Below are positions 1-6,707 of a stretch of 33,502 bases of DNA, piece after piece. The position numbers and the translations under genes were made by a program. Numbering within the stretch: position 1 is the first letter of the stretch; each line of letters begins with the position of its first letter. The stretch is from a virus: the IMG/VR virus record IMGVR_UViG_3300046010_010703, positions 1 through 33,502 of that record; one strand, 5' to 3'. The notes below the pieces were generated by a model, which was not told the DNA's origin, searched no databases, and saw nothing but the letters and a program-made list of their open reading frames with translations.

Positions 1-2
1 TG

Positions 3-332
3 GTTGGTTCACGAACAGGTTCATCGCTTTCATCTATCACTCGTGGCGTTGACGGCACTACTGCCGCTTCACATAACGCAGGCGCTACCTGCTACCCAGT
101 TTTCACAGCAACTGACGCTGACGAAGCAAACACTTTTGCGTCAACGATGACTACTCGTGGTGATTTGTTGACGATGGGTTCAGGACCTACAGTTGCCCGT
201 ATTGCTATCGGTACTAACGGTTATGTGCTAACTTCTAACGGTACGGATGCTGCTTGGGCTGCGCCTGCGGCTTCTGGTTTAACTTCGGGTGATGATTCGG
301 CTATCGTTTTGGGTTCACAAATTTTCGGTTAA
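3..332 (+). CDS. Phage tail fibre protein, C-terminal part (partial at window edge)
   Basis: The frame is open from the first bases of the window, so only the last 109 residues are seen. The run SSITRGVDGTTAASH followed by TTRGDLLTMG and GTNGYVLTSNGTDAAWAAP is a very common arrangement in tail fibre and tail spike proteins of many dsDNA phages. There the GDLL...GTNGxVL..N.....WA unit forms a small beta module near the fibre tip. The product should therefore lie on the outside of the virion and contact the host surface. It is followed at 15 bp by the next structural gene with a good Shine-Dalgarno sequence. The N-terminal particle-binding part lies outside the window. Confidence 0.8.
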   Translation, partial: VGSRTGSSLSSITRGVDGTTAASHNAGATCYPVFTATDADEANTFASTMTTRGDLLTMGSGPTVARIAIGTNGYVLTSNGTDAAWAAPAASGLTSGDDSAIVLGSQIFG

Positions 333-347
333 CATAGGAGATAACAC

Positions 348-707
348 ATGGCAACATTCACTAAAAATCATTTAAGCGGTTCGACTGACGGTAAAGGTAT
401 CAAGGTTGTTCAGACCGCTACGGCTGGTACAACAATTCATACTGGTCCTACGAACACAGCACATTTCCATGAGGTGTGGTTGTATGCGGTAAACAGTTCA
501 ACATCATCGGTTAAATTAACGATTGAGTGGGGCGAGGCTGCGGCACCTGATGGCAACATTGAGTTCACGGTTCCTGCTGAAGCAGGTTTGTATTTGTTGG
601 TCCCTGGTTTGCCATTACAAGGTAATGCAACCGCTCTTGTTGTTAAAGCATTTGCTGCGACAGCAAATGTTATTATCATTCATGGGTTTGTAAACGAAAT
701 AGCCTAA
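348..707 (+). CDS. Small virion-associated protein, function unknown
   Basis: 119 residues. The start is set by AGGAG eight bases upstream of the ATG. The protein is rich in Thr, Ala and Val and alternates short hydrophobic stretches (EVWLYAV, VKLTIEW, GLYLLVPG, TALVVKAF, NVIIIHG) with polar turns, the look of a single beta-sandwich. Proteins of this size and pattern often sit beside fibre genes in phages and are tip, decoration or adaptor proteins, but no named family is recognised with certainty. Its place between a fibre end and a glycine-rich adhesin argues for a role on the tail. There is no signal peptide or membrane segment. Confidence 0.65.
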   Translation: MATFTKNHLSGSTDGKGIKVVQTATAGTTIHTGPTNTAHFHEVWLYAVNSSTSSVKLTIEWGEAAAPDGNIEFTVPAEAGLYLLVPGLPLQGNATALVVKAFAATANVIIIHGFVNEIA

Positions 708-716
708 GGTTCAGCA

Positions 717-1631
717 ATGTCTAGATACGGTCAGCGCTCACGGGCTTCTTCAGCGGTTTCTACTTGGGGTCAAGGCACACCAGAACCTTTAATTGTTGAT
801 TATCTTGTTGTTGCTGGTGGTGGCGGCGGCGGTTCAAATGCTAGTCTTGGTAGACCTGGTGGCGGTGGTGGTGCTGGTGGTTTCCGTTCAACTTTTACAG
901 CAACAGGTGGTGGTGGTTCACTAGAATCATCACAAGCACTTGCCGTAGGCATAAGTTATACAGTCACCGTTGGTGCTGGTGGTGCCGCAAACACAAGTGG
1001 TTCAAATAGTGTTTTTAACACAACTACTTCAACAGGTGGTGGTCGTGGTGGTATAGGTGGGGACACTACCACGGCGACTGGTAACGGCGCTACTGGTGGT
1101 AGTGGTGGTGGCGGACAAGGCGAAAGTGCAAACAACGCAGGTGGCGCAGGCACGGCTAATCAAGGTTATGCAGGTGGCAACGGTCATTTTGCTGGACCAA
1201 GGGCTGCTGGTGGGGGCGGTGGGGCAAATGCTGCTGGTGCAAATGGAGTTTCGGGTACAGGTGGCGGTAAAGGCGGTAACGGTGTTGCAACCAGTATCAC
1301 TGGTTCATCAGTAACTTACGGTGGCGGTGGCGGTGGCGGTAATGAACCTTCGGGAACTGCTGGCTCTGGTGGCACAGGTGGTGGTGGTGCAGGTGGTAAT
1401 AGTAGTGGTAGCGGTACTGCGGGCACAACCAACACAGGTGGTGGCGGTGGTGGTGGCGGAAACGGTTCTCCAACTACAGGTGGCGCTGGTGGTAGTGGTG
1501 TCGTAATTATTCGCTACCCAAACAGATATGTAATTTCAATTGGTGTGGGTTTAACTGGGACTACAGCGGTTGATGGAAGTAGTGCTGTTACAACATTTAC
1601 TGCTGGCACAGGAACTGTGAGTTTCGCATAA
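717..1631 (+). CDS. Glycine-rich tail adhesin
   Basis: 304 residues. After a short N-terminal segment, DYLVVAGGGGGG opens a domain of repeated poly-glycine runs broken by Ser, Thr, Asn and Ala (about residues 30-260). It closes with GGSGVVIIRYP, the typical end of the phage and bacterial glycine-rich domain. A short beta tail (TGTTAVDGSSAVTTFTAG) follows. In T-even-like phages such as S16, the gp38 adhesin uses stacked polyglycine type II helices to expose variable receptor-binding loops, and the same architecture is likely here. The Shine-Dalgarno is weak (AAGG). The stop overlaps the next ATG by one base, so the two are translationally coupled. The even glycine codon use (GGT, GGC) makes long meaningless antisense frames. 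Confidence 0.8.
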   Translation: MSRYGQRSRASSAVSTWGQGTPEPLIVDYLVVAGGGGGGSNASLGRPGGGGGAGGFRSTFTATGGGGSLESSQALAVGISYTVTVGAGGAANTSGSNSVFNTTTSTGGGRGGIGGDTTTATGNGATGGSGGGGQGESANNAGGAGTANQGYAGGNGHFAGPRAAGGGGGANAAGANGVSGTGGGKGGNGVATSITGSSVTYGGGGGGGNEPSGTAGSGGTGGGGAGGNSSGSGTAGTTNTGGGGGGGGNGSPTTGGAGGSGVVIIRYPNRYVISIGVGLTGTTAVDGSSAVTTFTAGTGTVSFA

Positions 1632-1972
1632 TGGCACATTACGCATTTTTAAACAATAACATTGTCACCGAAGTAATAGTCGGCATAGACGAAAACGAAC
1701 TCATTGAAGGTTTGGCACCCGAAGTTTGGTATAGTAATTTCCGTAAACAACCATGCGTCCGCACTTCATATAACAACAACATTCGCAAACAATACGCAGG
1801 CATTGGTTTCACTTACGACCCTGTGAATGATGTGTTCATTGCACCACAACCATTTCCTTCGTGGTCGCTTGACGAGAATTATGATTGGCAACCACCAATA
1901 CCAAGACCCACAGATTTAACTAAAGATTATGCGTGGTTTGAACCAAATCGGCAGTGGATAGAAGTTATTTAG
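1631..1972 (+). CDS. Conserved tail-region protein of the cyanophage/pelagiphage type
   Basis: 113 residues. It opens with MAHYAFLNNNIVTEVIVGIDE and continues with TSYNNNIRKQYAGIGFTYD, FIAPQPFPSWSLDENYDW and a Trp-rich end. This order (MAHFAxLDxNNxVxxVIVVDN, TSYNxxFRKxYAGIGYTYD, PPxPFPSWxL, W) is a family repeatedly found in marine cyanophages and pelagiphages next to tail fibre genes. Its function is unknown; it may be a fibre-associated virion protein or chaperone. It starts inside the stop of the adhesin gene (TAATG). Base composition turns more AT-rich from here into the next gene. Confidence 0.75.
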   Translation: MAHYAFLNNNIVTEVIVGIDENELIEGLAPEVWYSNFRKQPCVRTSYNNNIRKQYAGIGFTYDPVNDVFIAPQPFPSWSLDENYDWQPPIPRPTDLTKDYAWFEPNRQWIEVI

Positions 1973-1987
1973 TAATAGAATTGCATT

Positions 1988-2593
1988 GTGCAAACAATCC
2001 ATTTATTTCCTCAAATTGTTGGTTTATTTAATCTTGAAAGAAATTTAAACGACCAAGAGTTGTCAAAAATAAATATGAACCTTCAAAACTTGGTGGGTAA
2101 TGAAAACAATAGTATTTCTAAAAATAATTTAGTTTTAGACGACCCCGACTTAAGCGAATTAAAACAGTTCATTAATGATTGTTTGTGTCAATATTTAACC
2201 GAAGTATGCGAAGAACAAACACAATTAATAATCACTGAGTCTTGGTTAAATAAAACTCAAAGCGGTGAAAGCCATCACTATCATTGTCATCCAAATAGTT
2301 ATCTAAGTGGCGTTTTTTATGTTAAAACAACAGACGATGATAGAATAACATTTTTTAACAATCATCCACGACAAAATTATTATCAGCCAGTCATAAAGAA
2401 CTGGAATAGTTTTAATTCAAAATCCTGGTGGTTACAAGCCAAACAAAACAGTTTGTTAATTTTTCGTTCTGACCTGCATCATTCTGTGCCCAAAACATTA
2501 AACAATGAAAGAATAAGTTTGTCTTTTAATACTTTCCCTACTGGCAGTTTAGGAAATAAACAAAATGCAACCTATTTACCGTTATCTAACTAG
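1988..2593 (+). CDS. Putative 2-oxoglutarate/Fe(II)-dependent oxygenase
   Basis: 201 residues from a GTG start. The segment SHHYHCHPNSYLSGVFYV (residues 95-112) followed by NSLLIFRSDLHHSVP and ERISLSFN (about 154-181) matches the 2OG-FeII oxygenase class common in cyanophages. There a His in the H-x-HP motif, an acidic residue and a distal His bind iron, and the Arg of RISL(S/A)FN binds 2-oxoglutarate. Which His is the ligand cannot be decided by eye. Such enzymes hydroxylate proteins or small molecules; the substrate is unknown. The gene is visibly AT-richer than its neighbours and lacks a clear Shine-Dalgarno. TAGAAT ends six bases before the GTG, so a leaderless transcript is possible. Its 3' end overlaps the next gene by 29 bp. 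Confidence 0.75.
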   Translation: MQTIHLFPQIVGLFNLERNLNDQELSKINMNLQNLVGNENNSISKNNLVLDDPDLSELKQFINDCLCQYLTEVCEEQTQLIITESWLNKTQSGESHHYHCHPNSYLSGVFYVKTTDDDRITFFNNHPRQNYYQPVIKNWNSFNSKSWWLQAKQNSLLIFRSDLHHSVPKTLNNERISLSFNTFPTGSLGNKQNATYLPLSN

Positions 2594-4142
2594 GTGGCTT
2601 ATACCGCTACCAGCAATCCTGTTTGCGGTTATACCGCAAAACGCTAACGCAGAACCAGTTGCGGGTTTAGCAACCACCTATTATACAATTGATGTAATCC
2701 CGCCAGTTCAATCAACTGACGAATACCCTGTCTGCGGTACTGAGACAGAGAACAACATCAATCGCAGTTATGACGGTGAACCATACGAGGATTGCACAGG
2801 CGACCTGTTCATGGTTCACATAACAGGCTACATAGACATCCCTGAACACAACACGATTGAGTTCATGCTCGCACACGATGACGGCGGTGAGATAACGATT
2901 GACGGCAACACGTTCGGTGTGTGGTATGACCAGAGTTGCACATGGACTATGTCGGGTTCACTAGAACTAGAGGCAGGTAGCCAGCCTTTAGAATTGTGGA
3001 TGTACGAAAACGGTGGTGGAACTTGCCTGATGCTCGCATGGAAAATAGATGGCAACGGCTGGGTTATTGTGCCAGACGAAGCGTTTACAACTAGCGCAGT
3101 TTCGCAGACAACTTCAACAACAACTTCAACAACCACATCCTCAACGACCACAACAACTTCGACATCTACGACAACCCTTCCCACATCAACGACCACAACC
3201 AGCGAACCAGTTCAGACAAGCACAACCACATCAGTTGAAAGTACAACGACAACCACGACCACAACAACTCAACCAGCCCCGACAACAACGCAAGCACCCT
3301 ACACTCCCCCGCAAACCACCACTACTAATCCCACCATCGAGACTCAACCCGAACCAACCACACCCGTAACCGAAACCATAGTTGTCTTACCCGAAACCAC
3401 AGCACCAGAAACATTTATAACCGAACCAGACAAAGTGATTGTACCTGACACAACAGAACCAGAAACATTTATACCCTATCCTGACGGTCCTCTTGAAGAA
3501 CCTGTTGTGCCTGTTGAGACAACCATTCTTGAGACATTTTTTCCCGACTTCGAAGTTGAACCTGTTCTTGACGAAACAGAACAGCCAACAGAACTGCAAG
3601 AGCCGTCGGTATATATATCAGAAACAACACTATTAGAAGTACAGGATTCATCACCCATCACCCTACCCGAACTTGTAACAGACGAACAAGTAGCAGAAGT
3701 ATTAGAAGAAGTCATCGAAGATGAACCCGTCACCGACAAACAAGTAGAACAAATCCTAGAAACCCTCACCGAAGCCGCACCTGAACAAATTGTTGAAGCC
3801 ATCACCCAAGTCCTAGCCGCAGACATCACCTCAGACCAAGCCACCGAAATAGCGTCAACACCCGAAGTCCTAGCCGCCATCACCGAAACTCAGGCTGAAG
3901 AACTCTTTGAACAAATCGTCGTAGACGAACTATCCGACACCCAACTAGAAGCCTTCACCGAAGCCATCCAAGAAGCCCCAACCAAAGTCAAAAAAGCGTT
4001 CGAAAAAACCATCAACATTTTCGGGTCCGAGTTTGAGAACTATGTACCGACAGGCTCAAACATCCCCGTCGGTGAACGCCGAACCCTCGTCGCTGTAGGT
4101 GCGCTCATCGCCGCAATCCCACCTACTAGGATTAGACGATAA
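2565..4142 (+). CDS. Secreted PA14-like, threonine-rich surface protein with helical repeats
   Basis: 525 residues. Residues 1-29 are a signal peptide with a basic start, a hydrophobic core (WLIPLPAILFAVIP) and an ANA cleavage site. Residues 35-172 resemble a PA14 beta domain: the hallmark DDGG-x5-DG stretch near 105-113, four Cys (57, 77, 125, 154) that could form disulfides, and a WxxxGxGWxxIP-like end. Residues 175-255 are an almost pure Thr/Ser linker. Residues 275-330 carry three spaced copies of an E/DTT-x-x-ETF motif. Residues 370-480 are acidic, with repeated (T/S)D-x-Q helices. The C-terminus has a short hydrophobic run (LVAVGALIAAI) and an Arg-rich tail. The protein is probably exported and held at the envelope or wall. 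No canonical LPXTG motif is present. Function is unknown; it precedes the lysis genes. Confidence 0.7.
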   Translation: MQPIYRYLTRWLIPLPAILFAVIPQNANAEPVAGLATTYYTIDVIPPVQSTDEYPVCGTETENNINRSYDGEPYEDCTGDLFMVHITGYIDIPEHNTIEFMLAHDDGGEITIDGNTFGVWYDQSCTWTMSGSLELEAGSQPLELWMYENGGGTCLMLAWKIDGNGWVIVPDEAFTTSAVSQTTSTTTSTTTSSTTTTTSTSTTTLPTSTTTTSEPVQTSTTTSVESTTTTTTTTTQPAPTTTQAPYTPPQTTTTNPTIETQPEPTTPVTETIVVLPETTAPETFITEPDKVIVPDTTEPETFIPYPDGPLEEPVVPVETTILETFFPDFEVEPVLDETEQPTELQEPSVYISETTLLEVQDSSPITLPELVTDEQVAEVLEEVIEDEPVTDKQVEQILETLTEAAPEQIVEAITQVLAADITSDQATEIASTPEVLAAITETQAEELFEQIVVDELSDTQLEAFTEAIQEAPTKVKKAFEKTINIFGSEFENYVPTGSNIPVGERRTLVAVGALIAAIPPTRIRR

Positions 4143-4309
4143 TGAAACACATCATCAACTACGTGAGGGATAACACTTGGACATGGGTGGGTACGGGCAT
4201 GGTTTTAATTACCTTGTCAGGTCCTACCTTAAGACAGGCGTTACTCTTAACAGGTATTGGCATAGTGCTACACTCGCTGATATCCCTAACACAAAAGGAC
4301 CCAGAATGA
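4142..4309 (+). CDS. Small two-helix membrane protein, possible holin or antiholin
   Basis: 55 residues from the ATG that overlaps the preceding TAA by one base. The sequence shows two hydrophobic stretches, about residues 13-26 (WTWVGTGMVLITL) and 33-49 (ALLLTGIGIVLHSLISL), joined by a short turn with Arg. The N-terminus is basic (MKHIINYVR). The stop overlaps the next ATG in an ATGA. Its size, two helices and place directly before a second membrane protein and an endolysin fit a holin/antiholin role in timing lysis. That role rests on context only. Confidence 0.6.
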   Translation: MKHIINYVRDNTWTWVGTGMVLITLSGPTLRQALLLTGIGIVLHSLISLTQKDPE

Positions 4310-4551
4310 ACTCAGCAATCGCCAAAGCCCTAGACCTCGGACAAAGACTCGTATCATTGTTCATCGCATCAGCCCTACCTATCATCACAGGTGGCGCAAT
4401 CCTCGGTGTAGATGTAATCAAGTCCGCTGGTGTCGCAGGACTCACAGCCTTGTTCGGTGTTGTACAGAAACTTGCAGCCGCATCAGTTGACGGCGAACTC
4501 ACATCAGAGGAAATCTCGGCAGCGTTCGGCACCAAAACTAAGAAGAAGTAA
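4306..4551 (+). CDS. Putative holin
   Basis: 81 residues when started at the ATG that overlaps the upstream stop (ATGA). An in-frame upstream ATG at 4177 would lie inside the previous gene and add a non-hydrophobic, atypical extension, so it is not chosen. Residues 14-36 (RLVSLFIASALPIITGGAIL) and 40-58 (AGVAGLTALFGVVQKL) are hydrophobic helices. The end is acidic and then lysine-rich (TKTKKK). Phage holins of this kind insert in the cytoplasmic membrane and release endolysin. It is followed directly by the M15 endolysin with a TAATG overlap, the classical holin-lysin order. Confidence 0.65.
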   Translation: MNSAIAKALDLGQRLVSLFIASALPIITGGAILGVDVIKSAGVAGLTALFGVVQKLAAASVDGELTSEEISAAFGTKTKKK

Positions 4552-5090
4552 TGAAGTTACCTGTCGCAAAACTTGTACTCCCGAAAGATTTAAAGGGAGC
4601 AGAGAACGGCAAACTATCTGCCGACATCATGCGCCCTATCACACCTTCAGGGAAGTTGCATCATCTCGCGGCACGTGCTTGGGAAGCGTTACATGACGCC
4701 GCTATGCAGGCTGAAGGAACTAAACCGTTTAAACCGACTTCGAGCGCAGATGCGTACCGTTCTTTCGACCAGCAATTAGCAGGGTTCATGTCACGGTTTG
4801 TGTTAAAGGACACAGGGACTAACACCACTCGCACCTATCAAGGGAAGAAATGGTTCCTTAAAAAAGGTATGGCACCGATGGCATCCCCAGGCACTAGTAA
4901 CCATGGGTGGGGTTTGGCTGTTGATGTTTGGTCTGCTAACGGTTTGCGTTTGGATTGGATGTTGCAGAACTGTGAAAAGTTTGGGTTCAGTTGGGAAGTT
5001 CAATCAGAGCCTTGGCATATCCGCTATGTGTGTGGCGACAATTTGCCGCAAGCGGTGTTGGATTTCGAAGCAAAAGTTAAGCCTGCATAA
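4551..5090 (+). CDS. Endolysin, M15 family D-Ala-D-Ala/L-Ala-D-Glu peptidase (VanY-like)
   Basis: 179 residues. The zinc-peptidase motifs SNHGWGLAVD (H118, D125) and EPWHIRYVCGD (E153, H156) are intact. They match the SxHxxGxAxD and ExWHxxY signatures of M15B peptidases, so zinc should be held by H118, D125 and H156 with E153 as base. An N-terminal helical part (about 30-85) precedes the catalytic fold. There is no signal peptide, so release would depend on the membrane proteins on either side. The protein cleaves peptide cross-links of peptidoglycan. It overlaps the putative holin upstream and the coiled-coil membrane protein downstream, each by one base. Confidence 0.9.
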   Translation: MKLPVAKLVLPKDLKGAENGKLSADIMRPITPSGKLHHLAARAWEALHDAAMQAEGTKPFKPTSSADAYRSFDQQLAGFMSRFVLKDTGTNTTRTYQGKKWFLKKGMAPMASPGTSNHGWGLAVDVWSANGLRLDWMLQNCEKFGFSWEVQSEPWHIRYVCGDNLPQAVLDFEAKVKPA

Positions 5091-5308
5091 TGGACAGCGG
5101 GTGGGCTTTAATACTGTCGGCTGTAGTGACAGCAGTCGGCGGAATTATTGTCACGTTTCTTACGATGTTTCGTAAAGAGAATCGGGAAGACCATGCTGTT
5201 GTTGCTGGTATGTTGCAACACGTGTTCAGTAGTGTGAACAGGGTTGAGCATAAAGTTGATAAGGTTGCTGACGGTTTAGAAAGTCATCTTCAAGAACACT
5301 CAAAATAG
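5090..5308 (+). CDS. Membrane protein with C-terminal coiled coil, lysis cassette
   Basis: 72 residues. One N-terminal membrane helix (about residues 5-27, ALILSAVVTAVGGIIVTFLTMF) is followed by a basic patch (RKENRED). A heptad-like helix follows (about 35-70) with regular Val, Leu and Ile spacing (VNRVEHKVDKVADGLESHL). Similar one-helix proteins stand next to endolysins in actinophages and are called holin-like or spanin-like, but no family can be named. Its start overlaps the endolysin stop (TAATG) and its stop overlaps the GTG of the glycosyltransferase, so it is part of one translation unit. Confidence 0.65.
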   Translation: MDSGWALILSAVVTAVGGIIVTFLTMFRKENREDHAVVAGMLQHVFSSVNRVEHKVDKVADGLESHLQEHSK

Positions 5309-6030
5309 TGCTGTTAACAATCTACATTCCAACATTCAAAAGACTTGATATAGGTCCATGTTTGGAATCGATAGTTCCGCAACTTGTTGACGGCGTTGAA
5401 CTGATTGTCAGCGACAACGACCCTGATGGTTTTGCTGAACCGTTCGCCCGAAAGTTTCCGCAGGTTCAATACAGTAAAAGGCTAAAGAATATCGATGGCG
5501 ACCCGAACGTGTTTCGTGGTGTGACACAGGGTAGCGGTAAATATGTTTGGGTTTTTGGTGACGATGACACAATGTTGCCTGGGACTATTGAGATGCTGTT
5601 ACCGATGTTGGATGGTGTTGGTCGGGTGTTGCATTGGACTCCGAACAGCCGCGAAGTTAACGCAGGGTTCTCAGGAAAATTGTGTGACTACATGAATAGT
5701 CTTGGTGATAAATCTATTCTTGTTGCTTCGACAACGATTACTTCTACGGTGTGGCGTAGGGATGCAATGAACCTTGGTTTGGGGTTGGATAAATTGGATA
5801 CAAGATATCCTTTGGCTTGGGCTGGGTTAACCATAGATACGATTAAGGTGATGCCAGTACCGACGATTACTGTCGGCTACATTCATCAAGATAACTATTT
5901 CACGTATTTCCCGTTGGTGATTGATGAATATATTCGGGCGTGGAGTGGTGCTGTGGGTGCGAAACCAATAGACTTTTCAAGTCAAGCAAATGAATGGAAT
6001 TTTGTGAGTGTTTCACTAGAGGGAAAGTAG
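5308..6030 (+). CDS. Family 2 (GT-A) glycosyltransferase
   Basis: 240 residues from a GTG that overlaps the upstream TAG. The N-terminus LTIYIPTFKRLD...L and VELIVSDNDPDG is the nucleotide-sugar binding half of a GT-A fold. The metal-binding DxD is seen as VWVFGDDDTMLPG at about residues 87-99, and WAGLTIDT and TVGYIHQDN follow in the acceptor part. It should transfer a sugar from an NDP-sugar to an unknown acceptor, for example phage DNA, a virion protein or host surface glycan. Standing after the lysis genes and some 1.2 kb after a Thr-rich secreted protein, protein O-glycosylation is one possibility, but that is speculation. Confidence 0.85.
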   Translation: MLLTIYIPTFKRLDIGPCLESIVPQLVDGVELIVSDNDPDGFAEPFARKFPQVQYSKRLKNIDGDPNVFRGVTQGSGKYVWVFGDDDTMLPGTIEMLLPMLDGVGRVLHWTPNSREVNAGFSGKLCDYMNSLGDKSILVASTTITSTVWRRDAMNLGLGLDKLDTRYPLAWAGLTIDTIKVMPVPTITVGYIHQDNYFTYFPLVIDEYIRAWSGAVGAKPIDFSSQANEWNFVSVSLEGK

Positions 6031-6038
6031 AGGAGATT

Positions 6039-6203
6039 ATGCCGACAGCATTCTGCAATAAATGTAACACACTTGTTACGCATCAGCCCAACAAAACAAT
6101 CGGATGCCGTTGCGACCCCGACGCCCCGACATGGATAGCCTATAAACCAGACGGAAAACTAATGGCTATGAGCCACGCAAATTACTCGGAAACAACCGAC
6201 TAA
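6039..6203 (+). CDS. Small zinc-ribbon protein
   Basis: 54 residues. The start is decided by a strong AGAGGAGA three bases before the ATG; an in-frame ATG further upstream lies inside the glycosyltransferase and has no ribosome site. Cysteines C6, C9, C23 and C25 (FCNKC ... GCRC) form a likely zinc knuckle, followed by a Trp-containing strand (WIAYKPDGKL). Short zinc ribbons like this are frequent in phages and may bind nucleic acid or protein partners. No specific function can be given. Confidence 0.65.
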   Translation: MPTAFCNKCNTLVTHQPNKTIGCRCDPDAPTWIAYKPDGKLMAMSHANYSETTD

Positions 6204-6216
6204 CAATTCGTCGACC

Positions 6217-6225
6217 TGCTATCTT
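6217..6225 (+). promoter_or_regulatory. Candidate extended -10 promoter for a leaderless transcript
   Basis: TGCTATCTT is an extended -10 element (TGn followed by TATCTT, four of six matches). It ends ten bases before the ATG at 6236, which has no Shine-Dalgarno. No good -35 is seen at 17 bp. Transcription would start close to the ATG, giving a leaderless mRNA as is frequent in actinobacteria. Confidence 0.35.
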
Positions 6226-6235
6226 GTCAAGTCCT

Positions 6236-6394
6236 ATGACAAGAGAAACGCTATACAATATAAGGAAATTCTTAGTAAAAGCAAGGGTCGCCAGCCACAC
6301 CGAAGAACAAGAATTCTTTGAAGCACTCAACGCTTTAGACCATTTAATCAACGCAACTAAACCCTCACCCCGCTACACCCAGCGAGTAAACTGA
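6236..6394 (+). CDS. Small helical protein, unknown
   Basis: 52 residues, rich in charged helix-forming residues (RETLYNIRKFLVKARVASH, EEQEFFEALNALDHLINA) with a basic, Pro-containing tail. The frame fills most of the gap between the zinc-ribbon gene and the next gene, and its stop lies four bases before the next ATG, the spacing usual in this genome. There is no Shine-Dalgarno; a candidate extended -10 lies just upstream. It resembles nothing that can be named; a small helical DNA- or protein-binding role is possible. Confidence 0.5.
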   Translation: MTRETLYNIRKFLVKARVASHTEEQEFFEALNALDHLINATKPSPRYTQRVN

Positions 6395-6398
6395 TGCC

Positions 6399-6644
6399 AT
6401 GACCGAAGGGTACAAAAACACGATGGTGCTATTGATATGGCACGACGCCCATTCGGTATCAACAGGGTGGATGCCGACAACAGAAATCGAACAAGAACCA
6501 GCAGTCGTACACTCGGTTGGCTGGCTGTTGCCTGACGCTAAACCAAACCATATTGTTATCGCGCAATCTTATATTGAGGATTCCGCAGACCACATTCTTG
6601 CTATCCCTTTGAAGATGGTTGAGCAAATAAAAATTCTTTCTTAG
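6399..6644 (+). CDS. Conserved phage hypothetical protein
   Basis: 81 residues with mixed strand and helix pattern: VLLIWHDAHSVSTGW, EPAVVHSVGWLLPDAKPNHIVIAQSYI and HILAIPLKMVEQI. The run VxSVGWLLPDAKxxHIVIAQS recalls a family of small phage proteins seen next to recombination genes, without known role. No signal peptide or catalytic motif is seen. It ends three bases before a consensus promoter that begins the recombination operon, so it is probably the last gene of the preceding unit. Confidence 0.6.
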   Translation: MTEGYKNTMVLLIWHDAHSVSTGWMPTTEIEQEPAVVHSVGWLLPDAKPNHIVIAQSYIEDSADHILAIPLKMVEQIKILS

Positions 6645-6647
6645 GGG

Positions 6648-6676
6648 TTGACAACCACCCCAATCTGCTATACAGT
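6648..6676 (+). promoter_or_regulatory. Sigma-70-type promoter of the recombination operon
   Basis: A perfect TTGACA (6648-6653) is followed after 17 bp by TACAGT (6671-6676). A TATACA two bases further upstream is an alternative -10 with the preceding TGC. The element lies in the only gap of the block and is followed by AGAAGGGA and the ATG at 6708. Confidence 0.65.
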
Positions 6677-6707
6677 ATTACAAGTATCAATTACGAGAAG
6701 GGAACAC

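Noticed and set aside
956-1506. Antisense and shifted frames through the glycine-rich gene
   Set aside because: They are products of the repetitive GGT/GGC codons and read as Pro- or Val-only chains.
3049-3883. Alternative frames across the Thr-rich region
   Set aside because: Caused by repeated ACA/ACC codons; they give Gln/Pro, Val or Ser-only sequences while the secreted protein has a coherent domain order.
4045-4070. Sortase-type anchor at the end of the secreted protein
   Set aside because: The stretch YVPTGSN resembles but does not fit LPXTG, and the hydrophobic part that follows is short.
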